This document shows, in pieces, positions 42,451-49,948 of a stretch of DNA of 55,340 bases. The stretch lies in the IMG/VR virus record IMGVR_UViG_3300046371_000029, positions 1-55,340 of that record. One strand, given 5' to 3'. The number at the start of each line of letters is the position of its first letter. Position 1 is the first letter of the stretch. The notes under the pieces are model-generated. The model did no database searches. It saw only the letters and a list, made by a program, of their open reading frames with translations, and was not told the DNA's origin. This DNA comes from a virus. The translations under genes and the position numbers were made by a program.

Positions 42451-43189
42451 CTAACTTCTCCATATCTGTCGGGTTGCGATACTTTATATCATCCTTCAAC
42501 TTTATTATACGAACATCATTCACATGTCCACGTAATTCTTTTGCCATCTGTATTGACTTAGTTAGCGCATCGGGGTCTAACGCTATGATGGCTGTTGAGA
42601 ACTGTGCAAGATACCTTCTATGCGTATCTTGGAGAGATGTACCAAGAAGCGCAACCCCGACAAAGGAACCATAACCAACAATGGCTGCACTCACACAGTC
42701 CTCAACAACTACGGCGACTTTACCACGTCCTGACACGTATGGCAAGCCACTATTTCCATATCTTTTCCACTTAGGTATTCTTTTTCCAAGTGTTCTGCCT
42801 GTTGCATCAACAATTTTGTCATCATGTATGACAGGAAACACTACTCTGTCTTCCTTGACATCATACAACAAGCCCAACTCTTCTGCGTCCAATCCCCATC
42901 TGGCACACCATCTATCCATGTAGACGCCACCACTACGAGACACGATGCACTGCGGCAATACAAATTCTTCCTGCGGTTTTTCTTCACCGCCATGAAATCT
43001 TTTCTGTATGTCATCAATAGTCAGAGGTACACGTGTGCCACCACTGACAGTGCAACTTACTTTATAACAATTCCACACAAGATCACCCATGTTGTTAGTC
43101 ACAGTGAAAGTCTTGATGCCACCACACTCAGGACAATTCATACGTTTAGTCTCGCCATTGGCTACATCAAAGTCACTAGCATATATCAT
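42431..43189 (-). CDS. DNA primase (zinc ribbon plus TOPRIM)
   Basis: A 252-residue primase that makes RNA primers for lagging-strand synthesis. A zinc-binding ribbon at the N-terminus (C19, C22, C41, C46) is followed by a TOPRIM domain with E163 (VVVEDCVSAA) and D205/D207 (IIALDPDAL). The layout equals the primase half of T7 gp4, here unlinked from the helicase. AAAGGA precedes the ATG. The 70-base gap upstream contains a perfect palindrome. Confidence 0.9.
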   Translation of the reverse strand: MIYASDFDVANGETKRMNCPECGGIKTFTVTNNMGDLVWNCYKVSCTVSGGTRVPLTIDDIQKRFHGGEEKPQEEFVLPQCIVSRSGGVYMDRWCARWGLDAEELGLLYDVKEDRVVFPVIHDDKIVDATGRTLGKRIPKWKRYGNSGLPYVSGRGKVAVVVEDCVSAAIVGYGSFVGVALLGTSLQDTHRRYLAQFSTAIIALDPDALTKSIQMAKELRGHVNDVRIIKLKDDIKYRNPTDMEKLDGIITD

Positions 43190-43213
43190 TTATATGTCCT
43201 TTCTATATGTATA

Positions 43214-43232
43214 TATACTATAATATAGTATA
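43214..43232. promoter_or_regulatory. Perfect 19-bp palindrome between integrase and primase genes
   Basis: TATACTATA at 43214-43222 and TATAGTATA at 43224-43232 mirror each other around A43223. It lies 25 bases before the primase start in the only gap between 43189 and 43260. It could be an operator, or part of an A/T-rich promoter; no clear -35 is seen. Confidence 0.5.
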
Positions 43233-43259
43233 GTTCGTTGCGGCAGTTGAATGCTTATA

Positions 43260-44147
43260 TCATACATTCTTACGTGCTGTCAAGGCATTATTTGCACTGA
43301 CGAAAGTATTTTTCAGGTATGGCTTCACTGATTGTGGGTTAGCATGTCCTGTAACCGACATAATCTGTCCTATTCCTACCTCTGCATCCACCATCTCTGT
43401 CACACCTGTGCGGCGCAGATCAGACAGGCGTAATTCTTTCGACAGTCCAGCGTCATCCATTAGCTTACGCGCATGTAATGGCAATTTGTACTGTGAATAT
43501 GGTGCATACACGCCGTGTCTAGGCACTGGACGTGGTGCTACATACTCTTGAAAGCCAAAGTCTTTCTCCTGTTGTACTAACATATCATACAAATCGTCAT
43601 CAATAGGCAGTTCAACCATTGCATTACGCTTAGATTGCAGGATGATAACACGCCTCTTTTCAAAGTCAATGGCATTCCATTTTAATAGACGCATATCACC
43701 TACACGCTGACACCATTCATATGCCATGTGAGCAATCAAACCTATGTTACGTGTGCTAAAATCGCTGTAGGCGGCGTCTAGCAGTCTCTGCACATCCTCT
43801 CTACACCAAACAACCTTGCGGGGCTGTGTGGTCCTTCTACGCACTGTAGCGAAAGGATTGACAAAACAATGTTCCATTCGCAGTGCATAATTATACAGTA
43901 ATCTAGCTATTGCTAGAATGTGATTCGCAGTAGAAATACCACGATCACACCACTGGTCATAGGCTAACTTGGATTGCTTGGTGGACAGCTTACTGCAATC
44001 CACCTCACCAACTACTGCGCCATCAATATTGGTAGCCAATACAGCACCAAGGCAGTACCGATAATGTACTTTAGTTGCATCACGTAACTCCTTGAAATCA
44101 TGGGATAAGTAGTAATCATCTACCAATGTACATAGAGTAATGCTCAT
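43260..44147 (-). CDS. int: Tyrosine recombinase / integrase
   Basis: A 295-residue site-specific recombinase. The N-terminal half is a SAM-like DNA-binding domain (LVDDYYLSHDFKELRDATKV). The catalytic half shows R148 (WCQRVGDMRLL), K173 (LQSKRNAM), S242-x-x-R245 (LSDLRRTGVTEM, where the usual first His is Ser), H268 (VTGHANPQS) and the nucleophile Y277 (VKPYLKNT). Would integrate and excise the phage or resolve multimers. It sits within the replication operon. No repressor gene or attachment core is recognised nearby. GAAAGGAA lies before the ATG. Confidence 0.88.
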   Translation of the reverse strand: MSITLCTLVDDYYLSHDFKELRDATKVHYRYCLGAVLATNIDGAVVGEVDCSKLSTKQSKLAYDQWCDRGISTANHILAIARLLYNYALRMEHCFVNPFATVRRRTTQPRKVVWCREDVQRLLDAAYSDFSTRNIGLIAHMAYEWCQRVGDMRLLKWNAIDFEKRRVIILQSKRNAMVELPIDDDLYDMLVQQEKDFGFQEYVAPRPVPRHGVYAPYSQYKLPLHARKLMDDAGLSKELRLSDLRRTGVTEMVDAEVGIGQIMSVTGHANPQSVKPYLKNTFVSANNALTARKNV

Positions 44148-44623
44148 TAGTATTTCCTTTCATATAAGGACCAACCAAACTCATGGCAGAACTCTTCCAC
44201 TGTGTCTAGTTTAGGTTTAAGGCCATTTTCAATTCTGATATTCTTCTTCCAATATGCTAGTGCATCCTCTTTTGTTTCAAACTCCATATAACAATCTTCA
44301 GTGTAAAAGTAGTCTCCTCCACCATCATAGTTAAAACCTTTTACATCACTCCAGTATTTCCATATGTATCTTTCTGTAACTTCATATGGATTAAGATAAG
44401 GGCTAACACCTCTTGGAGACTTTAACCATTTTAGATAGTCTCTAATATGCCAAGACCAAACAGTAAACTTGTATGGGCAACCTTTCAAGGATTCATCGCA
44501 CATAAACTCTAGCAGTACAGGAAGCCACCGTTTCGGTGACTCCCACTTGTTTGTATACGGATCAATGAATATGTCACGCAATGTATACATTTCAACATCA
44601 CCATCTTTATCACGAATAGCCAT
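44147..44623 (-). CDS. Early protein, unknown
   Basis: A 158-residue protein rich in Trp and Tyr (TNKWESPKRWLPVLLEFM, FTVWSWHIRDYLKWLKSP, TERYIWKYWSDVKGFNYDGG). The N-terminus has an acidic start (AIRDKDGDVEMYTLRDIF). ATG 44623 is chosen over GTG 44626 because a GAGGTGA box fits it. It overlaps the upstream stop and the integrase ATG (TAATG). Family not recognised; the many aromatics suggest a compact globular fold. Confidence 0.75.
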   Translation of the reverse strand: MAIRDKDGDVEMYTLRDIFIDPYTNKWESPKRWLPVLLEFMCDESLKGCPYKFTVWSWHIRDYLKWLKSPRGVSPYLNPYEVTERYIWKYWSDVKGFNYDGGGDYFYTEDCYMEFETKEDALAYWKKNIRIENGLKPKLDTVEEFCHEFGWSLYERKY

Positions 44624-44835
44624 CACTTCACCTCATATACCATGTTAACAGTAAATCCTAGAACTTTCACTATCTCTTCTCCTTCTTTATCTAAAAAGAG
44701 ACTTTTCTTAGTGTTATGAACACAAGCATCACCATACCAATTAACAGCAGCTTTAGTTATTTCTTTTCTTAACTGCTCATCTATAGCAATACTTTCTTCT
44801 TTAAGTGAACTTCCTATCCAATTAGACTGTTTCAC
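44623..44835 (-). CDS. Small early protein, unknown
   Basis: A 70-residue protein starting at GTG 44835, where GTG overlaps the upstream TGA (GTGA), with AAGGTGG upstream. Sequence (SLKEESIAIDEQLRKEITKA, then LFLDKEGEEIVKVLGFTVNM) suggests an alpha/beta fold. No family recognised. Coupled to DUF932 and the next gene. Confidence 0.7.
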   Translation of the reverse strand: MKQSNWIGSSLKEESIAIDEQLRKEITKAAVNWYGDACVHNTKKSLFLDKEGEEIVKVLGFTVNMVYEVK

Positions 44836-45671
44836 GCCGCCACCTTAACATCCAGTGACTTGAAAGCAGGTGTACCAATCCAGTTGGCTACCTCTACCTC
44901 ACGCTTGAACATGGACACTGCTTGTGTGTCATTGCCTGTGTTACGTAGGTTAAAACCATTACGCTCATCTGCATATGTAGCGTAGTTAGTAAATGCAGAA
45001 TAGAGAGCAAACAAATTACGTCCACGATTTGCAACCTCTTGATTATACAAGATATTCATCTTCTCTGCTTTACGCTCCGACTTCATAATAGTATCGAGTA
45101 GAGCCTTAACATCTACATGAGCAATGCTCGTATTAGCCCACCTCTGTAGCTGTTGTGCTGTTGCATTGAAGTCCTGTTGCGACTTCTCCAACTCAACAAT
45201 GAACCTGTCAAGGCTAAAGTTGCTGGTGTTCTTACGCATAACCTTGTTGTGATCCCCGATGATCTGACCATTGGTGCAGAAGAAATCAATGGCACCAAAG
45301 ATAGCAATGTTGGAGCAAGTACCATTGACACCATGCAATGCAATCACACGCTTCATCAAAGATGTTTCGTGTACATCATTAGCAATAGTAGTCTTCATGT
45401 TAGGAAGCACGATGTCCAGCATAGCCCAGCCATCTTTATAAGCAGACTTCCAACGTGCCTCTGCACCTTCTAACTGGTGTGGCCTTAGTGTATCTGTTGT
45501 TGATGTAATAACATCACGAAAAAAATCACCATGTGATACACACTTGAAGTCTTTACCAACGATACCAATGTATTCGTTAGTGTCAGCATTGATGACATAC
45601 TTCTTGTCATCCATCTTGGTAGGCTCAAACTCCACCTCAAAATCTAGGTGTTCTGGGATATATTCTAGCAT
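44832..45671 (-). CDS. DUF932 phage/plasmid-like protein
   Basis: A 279-residue protein with the DUF932 pattern: N-terminal beta region (YVINADTNEYIGIVGKDFKC, VSHGDFFRDVI), middle VLPNMKTTIANDVHE and IFGAIDFFCTNGQI, and a C-terminal helical part (LFALYSAFTNYATYADERNG). The family occurs in phages and plasmids with replication or recombination genes; biochemical role unproven. Expressed from the promoter at 45701-45729, with a strong AAGGAG box, so it may be abundant. Confidence 0.85.
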   Translation of the reverse strand: MLEYIPEHLDFEVEFEPTKMDDKKYVINADTNEYIGIVGKDFKCVSHGDFFRDVITSTTDTLRPHQLEGAEARWKSAYKDGWAMLDIVLPNMKTTIANDVHETSLMKRVIALHGVNGTCSNIAIFGAIDFFCTNGQIIGDHNKVMRKNTSNFSLDRFIVELEKSQQDFNATAQQLQRWANTSIAHVDVKALLDTIMKSERKAEKMNILYNQEVANRGRNLFALYSAFTNYATYADERNGFNLRNTGNDTQAVSMFKREVEVANWIGTPAFKSLDVKVAA

Positions 45672-45700
45672 TGTATTCTCCTTTCGTTAATTGATCTCAT

Positions 45701-45729
45701 GTTATACTATATATTTTACCTATAGTCAA
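45701..45729 (-). promoter_or_regulatory. Sigma-70-like promoter before DUF932
   Basis: On the minus strand TTGACT (45729-45724), a 17-base spacer and TATAAC (45706-45701), 30 bases before the DUF932 start. Only one base in each hexamer differs from consensus. It begins right after the SleB gene stop. Confidence 0.8.
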
Positions 45730-45733
45730 TACA

Positions 45734-46153
45734 CTAATCCCACCGATAAAATATGTGTTCACCTATCTGCACGATAGGCGTCTTGCTTTCTGCCCACTCA
45801 GGCAGAACGTAGGTGGCGTGGTAATGTGTCGCACCTTCCACAAAGTCATCTAGGTTGCCATAGTATACACCATGAGCAATCATCAAAGCCTTTTCATAGG
45901 CTTCTGTATCTGGTGTACTGTCTGACTTACCATCACAGTACCAGCTAAACTGGCAACGATGGCGCACAGGGAAGTCAGTACGCCATGAGTATGTTGGACC
46001 CTGCATGACTACCTCACAGGCTGTGTCAGGATACCTGTCATCAGCCACACGGTTCATCACCACTTGGGCTACCGCAACCTGCCCAATGAAGGGCTGGTCA
46101 CGGGCCTCATGGTACACGTTGAGTGCTAGGCAAACAAGTGCTTCAGCAATCAT
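45734..46153 (-). CDS. SleB-type cell wall hydrolase
   Basis: A 139-residue peptidoglycan hydrolase of the SleB/CwlJ (Hydrolase_2, PF07486) type, a lysozyme-like fold that cuts glycan strands. Signature: ALNVYHEARDQPFIGQVAVA with catalytic E16, VVMNRVADDRYPDTACEVVM, and CQFSWYCDGKSD, then ATHYHATYVLPEWA. No signal peptide. It lies in the early operon, not in the lysis cassette, which already has a T4-type lysozyme. A role in entry, remodelling or a second lysis enzyme is open. Confidence 0.88.
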   Translation of the reverse strand: MIAEALVCLALNVYHEARDQPFIGQVAVAQVVMNRVADDRYPDTACEVVMQGPTYSWRTDFPVRHRCQFSWYCDGKSDSTPDTEAYEKALMIAHGVYYGNLDDFVEGATHYHATYVLPEWAESKTPIVQIGEHIFYRWD

Positions 46154-46400
46154 CCTTTACATCCTCATTCCACTGATAATCTGCATACCAGCTTGTGCCA
46201 AAATCTGGGTGGAAAGGCTGAACCAAACCGAAATGCCTAGCAAGAAAATCATCAGCACCATCTAGTTCACGAATGGTATCGTAATCAATACATGCCTTAT
46301 CCGATGTAGCTACGTTTAAGTCTTTAATAGCATTGATGATGCTACGCATACGTTGAATCTGATGGCCTTCTAGTTTTATATTACACTTTTTACTTTTCAT
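46143..46400 (-). CDS. Small early protein, unknown
   Basis: An 85-residue protein (NIKLEGHQIQRMRSIINAIK, DYDTIRELDGADDFLARHFG, then FHPDFGTSWYADYQWNED). AGAGGAG precedes the ATG and the end overlaps the SleB ATG. Family not recognised. Confidence 0.72.
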   Translation of the reverse strand: MKSKKCNIKLEGHQIQRMRSIINAIKDLNVATSDKACIDYDTIRELDGADDFLARHFGLVQPFHPDFGTSWYADYQWNEDVKDDC

Positions 46401-46401
46401 A

Positions 46402-46503
46402 TCACTTCTCCTCTAACTCATAACCTTCGTTGAAGTATTCTTCCCATGTTTTGTCTGACAAGAACCAATCCAGTTCGTTATCTATTTTTTCATCTTCATT
46501 CAT
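46402..46503 (-). CDS. Tiny acidic protein (33 aa)
   Basis: A 33-residue acidic peptide (MNEDEKIDNELDWFLSDKTW) from ATG 46503, with a GGGGGTGA box before it and eight bases of overlap with the upstream gene. The longer upstream extension is only the shadow of the membrane protein gene. No function known. Confidence 0.5.
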   Translation of the reverse strand: MNEDEKIDNELDWFLSDKTWEEYFNEGYELEEK

Positions 46504-46777
46504 GCTCACCCCCATTACCCCTGCCAAGTCCACCGAAATAGTTAGGCTTGCGTCTGGCTGTTTCAAATACACCTGCCGTGATAAACACGCCAGCAATCAG
46601 CAGGGCATGGGCTATGGCACTGATGCCAAACACCACGATGCTACCCATCCACATACTGAATATAATACACCACATCCACGCCAATATCTGCATAACTAGA
46701 TGCCGTGTGTTGTTGTCAGGTATGTGGTGCAGTGGATTATACCTACTGTCCATGATTAGGTTGTATGTGTCACGCAT
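46496..46777 (-). CDS. Small membrane protein
   Basis: A 93-residue protein with two hydrophobic segments at about 29-48 (QILAWMWCIIFSMWMGSIVV) and 50-68 (GISAIAHALLIAGVFITAGV) and a Gly-rich tail (YFGGLGRGNGGEHE). ATG 46777 fits an AAGGAG seven bases upstream. It starts two bases after the preceding stop. Role unknown; early membrane proteins of phages often act on host physiology or superinfection (general knowledge). Confidence 0.75.
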   Translation of the reverse strand: MRDTYNLIMDSRYNPLHHIPDNNTRHLVMQILAWMWCIIFSMWMGSIVVFGISAIAHALLIAGVFITAGVFETARRKPNYFGGLGRGNGGEHE

Positions 46778-46779
46778 AA

Positions 46780-47307
46780 TCATTCTCCTTTCATCCATGT
46801 AGGCATGTCACGGCCCTTGTTGTACCTAGCAAAACTCATCTTGTCAACAATATAAAACTTACGATAGGCAGTGATAGGCCAATTCTCATCTGTCTTGCAG
46901 TCATCGTGTCCACTGAAACATTGTGGGTGTGGTGTTACAAAGTTTGTCTCATCTGGTATGTACTGCTCTGCCTCAACCAGCGCGTCATAATGACGCATGG
47001 ATGCATGGCCTGTGTTTTTACTACCATCACCCCGCACAGGATAACGCCACACATATTCATCATTCATGGCCTTGAGTAGACGCACTGCATATCTGTAATT
47101 CATGCGTGTTTCTCTCGCCCACTGTGTGCATGGGTGATTGAGATAGGCTGTCTTGTATATGTCAGCTTCCTCTGCAAACTCTGGCGCATGGACACGCACA
47201 GCAGTGCATAGCATCTGCGCTTCTTCCAATGGCATCTTGACAATGTGCTGGTCACATAGCTGTTTGGCTATGGCAGTTGGGTGGTGGTCAATTATGAACC
47301 TATTCAT
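46780..47307 (-). CDS. Conserved phage protein of the DxHIVKM type, unknown
   Basis: A 175-residue protein with a strong conserved-family look: MNRFIIDHHPTAIAKQLCDQ, HIVKMPLEEAQMLCTA, YKTAYLNHPCTQWARETRMN, and a C-terminal WPITAYRKFYIVDKMSFARY. Many phages carry such a protein near small early genes. It is sometimes labelled as DNA repair-related, but I do not know a proven activity. Paired His, Cys and Asp in the first 60 residues could bind metal (inference). GGGAG six bases before ATG 47307. Confidence 0.78.
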   Translation of the reverse strand: MNRFIIDHHPTAIAKQLCDQHIVKMPLEEAQMLCTAVRVHAPEFAEEADIYKTAYLNHPCTQWARETRMNYRYAVRLLKAMNDEYVWRYPVRGDGSKNTGHASMRHYDALVEAEQYIPDETNFVTPHPQCFSGHDDCKTDENWPITAYRKFYIVDKMSFARYNKGRDMPTWMKGE

Positions 47308-47533
47308 CCTCGTCTCCCATGATGTCATCTAGTGTGTGTGTGGCTGTACTCATGCACTTCTCATGTTCATCCTGTTCAAGACGAAACTTGATTGCTTCCC
47401 ACTGGTCAACAATGGTATGCCACAGTTCTGGGTTTTCATCACGCAGTTCAGTCTTGGTGTGGAAAATCTCTATGTATTCCTCACGCATCTGGTGCATCTG
47501 CATCCGCTCATCTTTGGTAAGCCAATCATTCAT
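47300..47533 (-). CDS. Small acidic early protein, unknown
   Basis: A 77-residue helical acidic protein (DERMQMHQMREEYIEIFHTK, NPELWHTIVDQWEAIKFRL). ATG 47533 is preferred for its AGGAT box; ATG 47539 is in frame. Overlaps both neighbours by eight bases. No family recognised. Confidence 0.7.
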   Translation of the reverse strand: MNDWLTKDERMQMHQMREEYIEIFHTKTELRDENPELWHTIVDQWEAIKFRLEQDEHEKCMSTATHTLDDIMGDEDE

Positions 47534-47837
47534 TAGCATCCTCCTCTATCAAACAAAGCATAGTTGTATATACGCGATAATTACCACCAGTGCCATGCCA
47601 CTTAGACTGTGACTTGGCAATTACCTTGTCACCGAACCAAGTGCCACCCACTTTGGGTGCATACACATGATTACCTCCACGCTTCCTGTCTCTGCGACTG
47701 TGGTGGTATATGTGAGTATCCCACGTGTAGCCATCTGGTGCTTCATACGTGTGGCGGTTGGCTGGGAAGGCCGCAAAGAAATCTTGTATGACATCCTCAT
47801 GGCCTTCTATGTTTGGTACTGTGCTTCTTTTGGGCAT
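47526..47837 (-). CDS. Small basic early protein, unknown
   Basis: A 103-residue protein (EDVIQDFFAAFPANRHTYEA, HIYHHSRRDRKRGGNHVYAP, WFGDKVIAKSQSKWHGTGGN). An AGGAG box precedes ATG 47837. Alternating aromatic and basic residues suggest a nucleic-acid-binding beta domain, but no family is named. Confidence 0.72.
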   Translation of the reverse strand: MPKRSTVPNIEGHEDVIQDFFAAFPANRHTYEAPDGYTWDTHIYHHSRRDRKRGGNHVYAPKVGGTWFGDKVIAKSQSKWHGTGGNYRVYTTMLCLIEEDANE

Positions 47838-47845
47838 AATAACTC

Positions 47846-48022
47846 CTATGGATAACGTCTGCCTCTGTGTATGGCTACTGCCTCATCATCTGTTTCTGCC
47901 AGATCAAATGAGCGATTGATAATGGTAACACGCAGCGACTGATCTTTTACCCGCTGTTGTTTCCACGCTGGTGCTTTCTTACTCACCCTTTTTATACGCA
48001 TCCTCTTGATGTTTGAACGCAT
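47846..48022 (-). CDS. Tiny basic protein (58 aa)
   Basis: A 58-residue frame (RVSKKAPAWKQQRVKDQSLR, then AETDDEAVAIHRGRRYP) from ATG 48022 after GAGGAC. It overlaps the upstream tiny gene by 44 bases; GTG 47986 would remove most of the overlap. The stop is eight bases before the next ATG. Basic and probably nucleic-acid-binding (inference). Confidence 0.6.
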   Translation of the reverse strand: MRSNIKRMRIKRVSKKAPAWKQQRVKDQSLRVTIINRSFDLAETDDEAVAIHRGRRYP

Positions 48023-48143
48023 CTCTTTTGTCCTCTTTACGTTTGTCTGGTGTACCTTTACCTTTGTGGCTGGGTACGACTTGGGTTACACGCCGCCTGT
48101 TTGCTGCGGCGATTGGATTATGTATAGTCTTTCTTGTTCTCAT
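47979..48143 (-). CDS. Tiny basic protein (54 aa), common phage type
   Basis: A 54-residue Lys/Arg-rich protein (MRTRKTIHNPIAAANRRRVT, then VVPSHKGKGTPDKRKED). The arrangement KTxHNPxA... then QRVVxxKKGKG is one I know from small, otherwise unnamed proteins of many phages. No function established. The 97 bases upstream (48144-48240) hold nothing I can assign. Confidence 0.68.
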   Translation of the reverse strand: MRTRKTIHNPIAAANRRRVTQVVPSHKGKGTPDKRKEDKRDAFKHQEDAYKKGE

Positions 48144-48240
48144 AGTCAACCTCATTTATATCGTGCAATGGGTAGACAGGCTCTAGCCCATCAGACCCAT
48201 CACACTAGCACCTAACTTTCATTCTTCGCAGACCTACTTG

Positions 48241-48417
48241 CTAGGCGATCTCATACAGCATCATCTGCAATTCATCTTGATATTCATGGTATCTTGACCA
48301 GTCATCATCCGATAGTTTGTCCACCTGTCCTTCATTTAGCAGGTGATGGATTGAGTACAAGTCCACGATGTCACCATTCTGGTATCTGTCTAGTCTGTTA
48401 AAGTCTTTATGTTTCAT
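48241..48417 (-). CDS. Tiny acidic protein (58 aa)
   Basis: A 58-residue protein (KDFNRLDRYQNGDIVDLYSI, then VDKLSDDDWSRYHEYQDELQ). ATG 48417 follows the preceding stop by one base (TGATATG), indicating coupling. Helical and acidic; function unknown. Confidence 0.65.
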   Translation of the reverse strand: MKHKDFNRLDRYQNGDIVDLYSIHHLLNEGQVDKLSDDDWSRYHEYQDELQMMLYEIA

Positions 48418-48418
48418 A

Positions 48419-48604
48419 TCAAAACTCCACTGTACGTTTTACGTTGACGATAAACCCGCCCACTATCTTTAGTTGTTTTACCTGTGTTGCGTTAAGGCAC
48501 TTCTGCCTCATTAAATTAGTTACAATGCACCTGCTCTTTCTGTTGTCAGGATAATATCTGGCTACACCGTAAACATCTCTCACGATAAAGTCAAGAGTTT
48601 CCAT
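48419..48604 (-). CDS. Small early protein, unknown
   Basis: A 61-residue protein (METLDFIVRDVYGVARYYPD, then CLNATQVKQLKIVGGFIVNV). ATG 48604 has GGAG seven bases upstream and overlaps the end of the upstream membrane gene by 14 bases. The VRDVYGxxRYYPxN pattern is of a kind seen in phage small proteins; role unknown. Confidence 0.72.
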   Translation of the reverse strand: METLDFIVRDVYGVARYYPDNRKSRCIVTNLMRQKCLNATQVKQLKIVGGFIVNVKRTVEF

Positions 48605-48833
48605 CTTCAATCTCCACAAATTGTCTAGCAATTTCAATCCAGCCACCTACGAAACACGCCACACTTCCAGCGATAGCGTAGCCCCAGAATGGCGCACCTG
48701 TTATGTGTAGCTGTAAGACTGCAAACAATCCACAGACTGCACCTGATACAATCATAAACAATAAACCGTGTAGATACATGATACAATTTCCCTGTATTGA
48801 TAACGATAAAAGTTGAGCAGTTTCATCGGTCAT
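48591..48833 (-). CDS. Small membrane protein
   Basis: An 80-residue protein with two hydrophobic segments, about 20-41 (YLHGLLFMIVSGAVCGLFAV) and 49-67 (FWGYAIAGSVACFVGGWIEI). ATG 48833 is preferred; a GTG ten codons upstream is in frame. It is the first gene downstream of the tRNA on this strand. Role unknown. Confidence 0.7.
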   Translation of the reverse strand: MTDETAQLLSLSIQGNCIMYLHGLLFMIVSGAVCGLFAVLQLHITGAPFWGYAIAGSVACFVGGWIEIARQFVEIEDGNS

Positions 48834-49064
48834 GCTCAGGACTTTATAAGGCAGTTTATCCACGTGCCAAGGTGGTAGTCTCCATTGTTAAGCGCAGCAC
48901 TGTTGCCACTTGTCACATTTAAGGCTATGACCAGACCTATGAGTAGTTTAACGTCATTACTCAGGACGCACCAGTTTTCTTGTGAAGGCGCACTGATCGT
49001 TACCTACCTGCGTTCTGTTTATAGTCGTCTACAGGCTTGACCGTGTTTATACTCACTCGACTAT

Positions 49065-49138
49065 TGGCAGACGTGCAAGGAATTGAACCCTGTCCTAGTG
49101 GGTTGGAACCACTTGTGCTACCGTAACACTTCACGTCT
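49065..49138 (-). tRNA. tRNA-Trp (anticodon CCA)
   Basis: The minus strand folds as a cloverleaf: acceptor AGACGTG/CACGTCT (seven perfect pairs), D stem GTG/CAC with a TTACGGTAG loop, anticodon stem AGTGG/CCACT with loop TTCCAAC (anticodon CCA at 49106-49104), T stem CAGGG/CCTTG (one G-U) with loop TTCAATT. The discriminator is G, as in bacterial tRNA-Trp, and the 3' CCA is encoded (49067-49065). Position 8 is A rather than the usual U, so modification or function could be unusual. The bases at 48834-49064 hold no gene I can support. Confidence 0.88.
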
Positions 49139-49161
49139 ATAAATTCAATAATAAATAAAGT

Positions 49162-49197
49162 GGGGTGCTTTTTCTTCAACCCATACCGTCACACCCC
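49162..49197. other. GGGGTG/CACCCC inverted repeat downstream of 49275 gene
   Basis: GGGGTG at 49162-49167 and CACCCC at 49192-49197 face each other 24 bases apart. On the minus strand the right arm continues as GTGACGGTATG, which also occurs beside the inverted repeat at 50242-50292. It lies between the early gene and the tRNA and could be an RNA processing or regulatory structure. Confidence 0.45.
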
Positions 49198-49274
49198 TTG
49201 AACAGTATGAGCCTACACCTATGTCATGGCATGTCTTACAACGCCTATCGTTTCGCATAGGTACTCCACGAAAC

Positions 49275-49874
49275 TTATTTGATATTATGGATACGTCTCC
49301 ACGTTACCCATGTAATCGCTTGCAATTCAAATGCTTTCAGCGCACGTCCATTGACACGGGTACGCTTGGCAGCGGCTACGTAGTCTGCCTGTAGTGTCCT
49401 GTATTCCTTGACACCTATATTGGTTTTGTCATCTGTCAAGCCTACACGCTCACCATAGGCGATGTTTCGCGCATGTCCATCAATGGTACAGGTATCATCA
49501 CCCATGATGTTACGATAGAATGACACTATCTTTTGACCATTGAGGATAGCAATCACACCATCATGGTCTGGCATTGCCTCAAGTATGGACCATGCTTTTT
49601 GTTTCATCTTGTGATATGTGGACACCTTGACACTATCTATGCCATCACCATTGACACATGCCGCGCATAGATCACGAGCATTGATAATGTTCCTATCCCA
49701 TTTATTGTTGGGCGATAGTGCCGCACAAACACCTGTCACAATGTGAACAGGCAGATCAAGATCAATGGCAATGCGGGTGCAGTCACGCAATGCGTCTGCA
49801 TACCAGACAATGCCATCACGCTTTTCTTCTGGCGTTGCCATCTTGTAAATGGCAAGGATATTTTCTACAGACAT
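49275..49874 (-). CDS. Conserved early protein, DUF7178-like (tentative)
   Basis: A 199-residue protein with family-like blocks: VCAALSPNNKWDRNIINARD, VSTYHKMKQKAWSILEAM, KIVSFYRNIMGDDTCTIDGH followed by ARNIAYGERVG, and a C-terminal AFELQAITWVTWRR. The order of SPNNxWxxNI, KxxNFYxNI and TIDxHA recalls phage proteins with a helix-hairpin-helix glycosylase-like look; activity unproven. ATG 49874 has AGAGGTG upstream. Second gene of the early operon. Confidence 0.75.
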   Translation of the reverse strand: MSVENILAIYKMATPEEKRDGIVWYADALRDCTRIAIDLDLPVHIVTGVCAALSPNNKWDRNIINARDLCAACVNGDGIDSVKVSTYHKMKQKAWSILEAMPDHDGVIAILNGQKIVSFYRNIMGDDTCTIDGHARNIAYGERVGLTDDKTNIGVKEYRTLQADYVAAAKRTRVNGRALKAFELQAITWVTWRRIHNIK

Positions 49875-49910
49875 AGTGTCACCTCTATGTTGGTTGGTTG
49901 GTGTAGTTAT

Positions 49911-49942
49911 GGGGTGCAATGCACTATAAAGCACATTGCATC
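49911..49942. other. Stem-loop between the first two early genes
   Basis: GGTGCAATG at 49913-49921 pairs with CATTGCATC at 49934-49942 region (one G-U) around an A/T-rich loop. It includes a GGGGTG motif (49911-49916). In the 74 bases between the early genes it may act as attenuator or processing site. Confidence 0.5.
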
Positions 49943-49948
49943 CAAGTG

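Noticed and set aside
49925-49934. Longer start for the 49275 gene (from 49934)
   Set aside because: Would include the stem-loop and lacks a ribosome site; ATG 49874 has a good one.
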